Shown here one piece after another: positions 13,500 through 16,986 of a DNA stretch of 16,986 nt (the first letter of the stretch is position 1; each line of letters begins with the position of its first letter). The notes under the pieces are model-generated. The model worked only from the letters and a program-made list of their open reading frames with translations. It had not been told where the DNA came from and did not search any database. The translations under genes and the position numbers were made by a program. This DNA comes from Oscillospiraceae bacterium. Lineage in GTDB: Bacteria; Bacillota_A; Clostridia; Oscillospirales; Ruminococcaceae. Location: the NCBI GenBank assembly GCA_017523995.1, contig JAFWUX010000012.1, positions 1 through 16,986 on the forward strand, read 5' to 3'.

Positions 13500-14945
13500 A
13501 TGCGCACAACGGCGATCTATGTCCGGCAGTCGGTGGAGCGGCCGGACAGCGTCAGCCTTGAAACGCAGGAGGCGCTCTGCCGCTCGGAGCTGCCGCCGGA
13601 TATCCCCGTCACCGTTTACAGCGACCGCGGCTACTCCGGCAAGGATACCGGACGCCCCGCGCTGCAATCCCTGATGCAGGCTGTCCGCGCGGATGAGATC
13701 GGGACAGTGCTCGTCTACAAGCTCGACCGCATCAGCCGCAACCTCGCGGATTTTACACAGCTCCTGCGCGTCTTTGAGGCGCACCGCGTCGAGTTCCGTT
13801 CACATACAGAGCGCTTCGAGACGGCGTCACCGCTCGGGCAGGCGATGCAAAGCCTGCTGATGGTCTTTGCGCAGCTTGAGCGCGAAACGATCAGCGGCAG
13901 AGTGCGCGATGCGGCATTTGCGCGGGCAAAACAGGGCTTCGATACCGGCGGACCGCCGCCCGCAGGATTCCGGCGCATCCCTGTCACGCTTGGCGGAACG
14001 CACACACAGATGCTCGCGCCCGATGAAACCGCGCCGCTTGTCGCGGAAGGATTCTCGTTGTATCTTGCAGCAGAAGGCTCGCTCACCGCCGTCAGCCGCA
14101 GGTGGAACGATGCCGGATTCCATACGCGCCGCGGCGGTGCATGGCTGCCGCATACGGTCTGCAGGGTGCTGCGCAATCCGGTTTATGTGCAGGCAAACGC
14201 CGAGGTTTATGCGTATCTTTCCGCGCACGGTGCCGCGCTCTGCATGCCGGAGCAGCTGCCGCAGAAGCACGGCGTCTATCTCTATGCCGACCGCCGGATC
14301 AACCGCAGCCGCTTTACCGATCTGCACGGCGTATATGCGATCTGCGCGCCGCATCAGGGGATTGTCGCGCCGGAGATCTGGCTCGGGTGTCAGAAGAAGC
14401 TGACGGCATCCCGTCAGAGGCGGACAGCGGGCTCCGGTCAGAAGACATGGCTCAGCGGCAGAATCTTCTGCATGCGGTGCGGCAGCGCGATGACCGCCGT
14501 CCGCGGCAGAAATGCAGACTATCTGATCTGCGGCGGCAAAAAGCGCGGGATCTGTTCCGGCGCGGGGGCGGTCTGGCGCGTGGATACAGCCGAGATGCTG
14601 GTCGGCAGGCTGCTTGCAGAGCAGATTCGGTCGCTCGCGCTGCCTGCCGAACAGTATCCGCCGGAGGAATCCCCCGAACTGCAGGCACTGATTCTGCGGC
14701 GCGGCGAGCTGCTCCGGCAGATGACCGATCCCGCGGGCGGTGACATCGCCCTGCTGACCGAAGCCGCCGCACAACTCACGGCACAGATTGCATCCCTGCG
14801 GACAAATACAGCGGCGGTCTCCGCGGAGGCGCTGCATCTGCCGGAGTGGGAGACCTGCGATCCCGAACAGCGCAAAACCGCCGCGCATATCCTGCTGCAC
14901 TGCATCATGGCGGAGGGGCACACGCTGCATGTCTTTCTCGCCTGA
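13500..14945 (+). CDS. Large serine recombinase
   Basis: A 481-aa site-specific recombinase of the resolvase/integrase type, which joins DNA through a serine-DNA intermediate. Residues 1-140 are the catalytic domain with the nucleophile S11 (YVRQS), the arginines of YKLDRISRN (73-81) and the helix-E segment LMVFAQLERETISGRVRDA. Residues ~150-300 are the recombinase domain (GGPPPAGFR, WLPHTVCRVLRNPVYV). A zinc ribbon follows with C324, C327, C344 and C352 (FCMRCGSA, CGGKKRGIC). A helical stretch at 388-436 is probably the coiled coil. It appears complete. A purine-rich GGGAGG site precedes ATG 13500. No phage or conjugation genes accompany it, and its codon use matches the GC-rich genes around it. 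A BofA-like gene follows after 17 nt. Confidence 0.93.
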   Translation: MRTTAIYVRQSVERPDSVSLETQEALCRSELPPDIPVTVYSDRGYSGKDTGRPALQSLMQAVRADEIGTVLVYKLDRISRNLADFTQLLRVFEAHRVEFRSHTERFETASPLGQAMQSLLMVFAQLERETISGRVRDAAFARAKQGFDTGGPPPAGFRRIPVTLGGTHTQMLAPDETAPLVAEGFSLYLAAEGSLTAVSRRWNDAGFHTRRGGAWLPHTVCRVLRNPVYVQANAEVYAYLSAHGAALCMPEQLPQKHGVYLYADRRINRSRFTDLHGVYAICAPHQGIVAPEIWLGCQKKLTASRQRRTAGSGQKTWLSGRIFCMRCGSAMTAVRGRNADYLICGGKKRGICSGAGAVWRVDTAEMLVGRLLAEQIRSLALPAEQYPPEESPELQALILRRGELLRQMTDPAGGDIALLTEAAAQLTAQIASLRTNTAAVSAEALHLPEWETCDPEQRKTAAHILLHCIMAEGHTLHVFLA

Positions 14946-14962
14946 CGAAAGGAGCATCCCGA

Positions 14963-15247
14963 ATGGAAACAGTCCTGCACCTGCTGACGCCGCACAATCT
15001 TCTGCTGCTGACCGCCTGCGCTGCGGTTCTGCGCATGTGCATCGAATATCTGCACCGCAAAACGCACCGGCTCGCGGCATTTCTCATCGGCACACTGAGC
15101 GGCACCGCGGCGCTTCTGCTCCTGCACTTCTTCGGCGGCAGATTCGGTTTTGTGCCGCCCCTCACGCTCTATACGCTCTTTGTCTCCGCCGTCGCCGGAA
15201 TCCCGGGTGTGCTGCTGCTCCTGCTGATGCGGCTTTTATCTGTATAA
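14963..15247 (+). CDS. BofA-like membrane protein (pro-sigma-K processing inhibitor family)
   Basis: A 94-aa protein with hydrophobic segments at about 12-22, 37-55 and 63-90. Its C-terminal half, LLLHFFGGRFGF, then VPPLTLYTLFVSAVAGIPGV and LLLLLMRLL, fits the BofA pattern (x-FFLNxFG, IPIN-x-x-T, VSGFLGIPG). In Bacillus subtilis BofA holds the intramembrane protease SpoIVFB inactive until sigma-K is needed. Here the usual Asn in the FFLN motif is His and the Asn of IPIN appears as Thr, while the threonine three residues on is kept; these are from memory of the family and an unaided alignment. AAAGGAG lies 8 nt before ATG 14963. It starts 17 nt after the recombinase stop, so both are probably one transcript. 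Another small membrane protein family remains possible. Confidence 0.68.
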   Translation: METVLHLLTPHNLLLLTACAAVLRMCIEYLHRKTHRLAAFLIGTLSGTAALLLLHFFGGRFGFVPPLTLYTLFVSAVAGIPGVLLLLLMRLLSV

Positions 15248-15277
15248 ATGTGTCTCCGACGGATTTGAAACGGGGGC

Positions 15278-15318
15278 GCTGCTCCCATCCCCCGCCGTGG
15301 ATATCATCCCCGGACCCT
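15278..15318 (-). repeat. GGGG/CCCC hairpin repeat, copy C
   Basis: On the minus strand this reads AGGGTCCGGGGATGATATCC and then ACGGCGGGGGATGGGAG, matching the copy at 197-247. The core stem is CCGGGGAT with ATCCACGG (15295-15302 with 15306-15313), 7 of 8 pairs. Confidence 0.6.
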
Positions 15319-15356
15319 GTGTGTATGATAGAATACGAAACGGTTTTCTTTTCAAT

Positions 15357-15403
15357 CCATGCGCGCAGCGCATACCGAATCTTCTCACTCCTCTCTCCTC
15401 ACT
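15357..15403 (-). repeat. Heptamer repeat element, copy 6
   Basis: On the minus strand the units GGAGTGA-GGAGAGA-GGAGTGA-GAAGATT (complement of 15376-15403) lead to CGGT and the hairpin ATGCGC-TGC-GCGCAT. The stretch CGGTATGCGCTGCGCGCATG is identical to that of copy 4 at 13309-13328, although the heptamers in front differ. Confidence 0.7.
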
Positions 15404-15660
15404 CCGAACTTTTTTCATGTGCCCCATTGAAATTCGGGCGATTATATGGTATTAAAAAGTGACTATATTACCACGCTGCATATCCGAGAGAAAACCGCGC
15501 AGAATCGCACAATACACTACATCACAGCAAATATGTCCAGCGTAATCCGGTGCAATTATTTGTAATCCAGTTGACCATTCGTTGTCCAAATCAGAATCAG
15601 ACAGATGAATATATCGTAAGAAGGCGCAGATATTGTTTATTCAAAAATAATCTATGTAAC

Positions 15661-15692
15661 GAAAAGGACAGCTCAACTGAACTGTCCTTTTC
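15661..15692. terminator. Terminator-like hairpin in gene-poor stretch
   Basis: GAAAAGGACAG (15661-15671) pairs perfectly with CTGTCCTTTTC (15682-15692), 11 bp with a 10-nt loop. The T-rich arm makes a terminator plausible on either strand. No adjacent intact gene uses it; it may be left from a deleted gene or end the recombinase-BofA transcript. Confidence 0.5.
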
Positions 15693-15867
15693 GCTGTTTC
15701 TGTATCAAAATGAGGTATCTTTCATTATATTAAAAGGTTATCAAGTGTGTTTGTACTGATAATGTATGTCATTAGGGTATTGGTTGAAAATGGGATATAT
15801 CATAATGTGGAAAGGAAATCGTGTGGAACGGATTATAGGTGCGGCATGAGGTCTGCATATCTTATAA

Positions 15868-16170
15868 TCATACTTTCCAACTGTTCAGACTCTTAACAAA
15901 TTCCGGAGAATTATGGTCAACGATCTCGCTGTGACCAAGGTCAAGCTCTGCGATCTTCTGCATATCCTCGTCAGAAAGTGCAAAGTCCCAGATGCCGATA
16001 TTCTGCTCCATACGCTCCACATGAACAGACTTCGGCAGAATGGAAACACCACGCTGCGTGTTCCATTTGAGGGCGATCTGTGCGGCAGTCTTGCCGTATT
16101 TTGCACCGATCTCAGAGAGGACGGGGTGAGAGAAGATGGAATCATGATTTTCATTGTATGTTTCATAAGC
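15868..16170 (-). pseudogene. Truncated aldo/keto reductase, C-terminal part only
   Basis: The frame reads HDSIFSHPVLSEIGAKYGKT, AAQIALKWNTQRGVSILPKS, VHVERMEQNIGIWDFALSDE and on to FVKSLNSWKV, which is the NADPH-binding C-terminal third of an aldo/keto reductase (the IPKS...ER.eqN motif binds the cofactor phosphate). About 180 N-terminal residues, including the catalytic Asp-Tyr-Lys-His set, are missing, so it cannot be active. Just upstream on the same strand are a TATAAT (complement of 16201-16206), GGAGGT and an ATG in another frame (MKHTMK). This suggests that an internal deletion joined the gene's start region to its end out of frame. The fragment itself is well preserved, so the loss is probably recent. 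Confidence 0.85.
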
Positions 16171-16205
16171 AATACCTCCGTTTCGGTTTTCTTTACCTAT
16201 ATTAT

Positions 16206-16239
16206 AACAAAACGGAGACCTCATGAGAAGTCTCCGTTT
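16206..16239 (-). terminator. Terminator of the DinB-like gene
   Basis: AAACGGAGAC (16210-16219) and GTCTCCGTTT (16230-16239) form a perfect 10-bp stem. On the minus strand TTTTGTT follows. It starts 27 bp after the stop of the DinB-like gene. Confidence 0.85.
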
Positions 16240-16265
16240 GTTATGGCCTATTAACCTTTGGGCTA

Positions 16266-16928
16266 TTACTGCGTTCTTTTTAATTGTTTCATAATACGCA
16301 GACACGCCTCAACGTGCATTATCCAGTGCCTTGAAAAAGGCATTTGTATCAAACTGCGAATATTCTTGCTGCACCAGTAATCTATAAGCCAAACAGCATT
16401 TTCGTCACTACTTACAACGTTCAGCTTCTGCAAATCCTCTCTGCGCTCTGCTGCCACTTTTTGTTTGAGCGCATCGTATGGCAATTTTCTGAGCAACGCT
16501 TCTGTACTTGTCTTGACCTCAGAAATATACGAATATAGCTCTTCTATATCCAGTTGCTTTGAGAAATCTTCTATCTCATTTTTAATAAGTTCATTTCCTG
16601 TTGTTATGATCGGAGAATGTATACGTTTCTGATAATTTTTTAAGAAAAAAATCTGCTCATCGCAGTTTATCAGAGTATGCGCCACAATATCCTCTATTCT
16701 GAAAATATGCCATAAGGAGTAAGCAATAGTCTTGCTGTGATAGCCGGCTGCATTGACAAATGGAATGGCATAAAAATCGTCTGAAGAAAGTTCATTTTTG
16801 AACGAAACGATCGTCTGCATCAGCTTATCACGTAGTTCAAACAAAGTGCTTATTCCATGGTCATATGTATCCTTTTTCCTGATACTTGCCTGCATTTTCT
16901 TGTTTAGTTCAGACCATTCCTTATTCAT
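16266..16928 (-). CDS. DinB-like protein
   Basis: A 220-aa soluble, helical protein. Residues 27-85 (STLFELRDKLMQTIVSFKNE, then GYHSKTIAYSLWHIFRIEDI and VAHTLI) and the end SRHWIMHVEACLRIMKQL resemble the DinB/YfiT four-helix bundle, whose members bind a metal through three histidines; H74, H201 and H205 are the candidates. Some members are thiol-dependent transferases, many are uncharacterised. The gene is AT-rich, unlike the core genes. ATG 16928 is chosen over an upstream GTG in frame because AGGTGAG lies 4 nt before it and because it overlaps the stop of the preceding gene by 8 nt (ATGAATAA), a coupled arrangement. Confidence 0.7.
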   Translation of the reverse strand: MNKEWSELNKKMQASIRKKDTYDHGISTLFELRDKLMQTIVSFKNELSSDDFYAIPFVNAAGYHSKTIAYSLWHIFRIEDIVAHTLINCDEQIFFLKNYQKRIHSPIITTGNELIKNEIEDFSKQLDIEELYSYISEVKTSTEALLRKLPYDALKQKVAAERREDLQKLNVVSSDENAVWLIDYWCSKNIRSLIQMPFSRHWIMHVEACLRIMKQLKRTQ

Positions 16929-16986
16929 TTTTCTCACCTGAATTCTTTTTCACCGCACTAAGAAACCGCTTCACGGTCTTGCTCGG
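16921..16986 (-). CDS. C-terminal end of an unknown gene, cut by the window edge
   Basis: On the minus strand an open frame enters from the right edge and ends at the TAA complementary to 16921-16923. The last residues are PSKTVKRFLSAVKKNSGEKNE. SKTVKRFLSAVKK has the look of a helix from a helix-turn-helix regulator, but 21 residues are too few to assign a family. Its end overlaps the DinB-like start by 8 nt, so the two are probably coupled; the rest lies outside the window. Confidence 0.6.
   Translation of the reverse strand, partial: PSKTVKRFLSAVKKNSGEKNE

Larger units (their letters stand above)
15248..15867. other. Gene-poor, AT-rich stretch with repeats
   Basis: No convincing gene is visible on either strand. 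The stretch holds a copy of the GGGG/CCCC repeat (15278-15318), a heptamer element (15357-15403), a 39-codon open frame starting at ATG 15446 without a ribosome binding site, and a hairpin at 15661-15692. Base composition falls sharply from about 15420 on, marking the border between the GC-rich core and the AT-rich right end. Confidence 0.6.

Noticed and set aside
13827..15080. 417-codon open frame on the minus strand opposite the recombinase
   Set aside because: Shadow of a GC-rich gene; no family motifs, and it crosses the recombinase-BofA junction.
13500..15247. Prophage or integrative element carried by the recombinase
   Set aside because: No phage structural, replication or conjugation genes, and no attachment-site pair visible; neighbours look like core genes.
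15446..15565. 39-codon open frame starting MVLKSDYITTLHIREK
   Set aside because: No ribosome binding site, no recognisable family, and it lies in a repeat-rich gap; kept only as a note.

Overview
The window looks like chromosomal DNA of a Gram-positive Clostridia member, most likely of the Ruminococcaceae/Oscillospiraceae type. The indications are strong AGGAGG-type ribosome binding sites, textbook sigma-A promoters (TTGACA-17-TATAAT), an IscR-IscS-IscU-MnmA iron-sulfur/thiolation cluster with a diverging Rrf2 regulator, a long-form HPF, a VanY-type peptidase with a threonine-rich linker, and a BofA-like membrane protein. Most of it is moderately GC-rich, with ordinary housekeeping genes. The last ~1.6 kb is clearly AT-richer, with broken genes, and looks accessory.

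Layout. 1-511: no intact gene, but a dense chain of hairpins, a terminator and the AT-rich tail of a broken gene. 512-2012: hpf (minus) diverging from an orphan OmpR/PhoB-type response regulator (plus). 2103-4856 (minus): a ParB-like/BMP-domain fusion protein followed by a metallophosphoesterase. 5087-6666 (plus): an AI-2E family membrane protein overlapping a small unknown gene. 6769-9544 (minus): iscS-iscU-mnmA on one strong promoter. 9795-10967 (minus): a class I aminotransferase. 11223-11657 (plus): iscR, diverging from the aminotransferase, with a likely operator over its own start site. 11739-11961: two copies of a dispersed repeat and a gene remnant. 12021-13175 (minus): a membrane-anchored Big2-VanY D,D-carboxypeptidase. 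13271-13470: two repeat copies in inverted orientation, MITE-like. 13500-15247 (plus): a large serine recombinase followed after 17 nt by a BofA-like protein. 15248-15867: repeats and hairpins, no convincing gene. 15868-16170: the C-terminal third of an aldo/keto reductase. 16266-16986 (minus): a DinB-like protein overlapping the end of an unknown gene that leaves the window.

How the genes work together. IscS supplies persulfide sulfur both to IscU for cluster assembly and to MnmA for tRNA 2-thiouridine, and IscR senses cluster supply. The ParB/BMP fusion and the phosphoesterase probably share a transcript. The recombinase and the BofA-like protein form a two-gene unit, which is notable because both families are known from sigma-K control in spore formers.

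The most unusual signals are non-coding. One is a family of six intergenic elements, each a run of 7-bp purine-rich units ending at a CGG and mostly followed by a short hairpin with a TGC loop. The second is a three-copy GGGG/CCCC hairpin repeat whose stem base changes compensate. The third is the chain of hairpins at the left edge.
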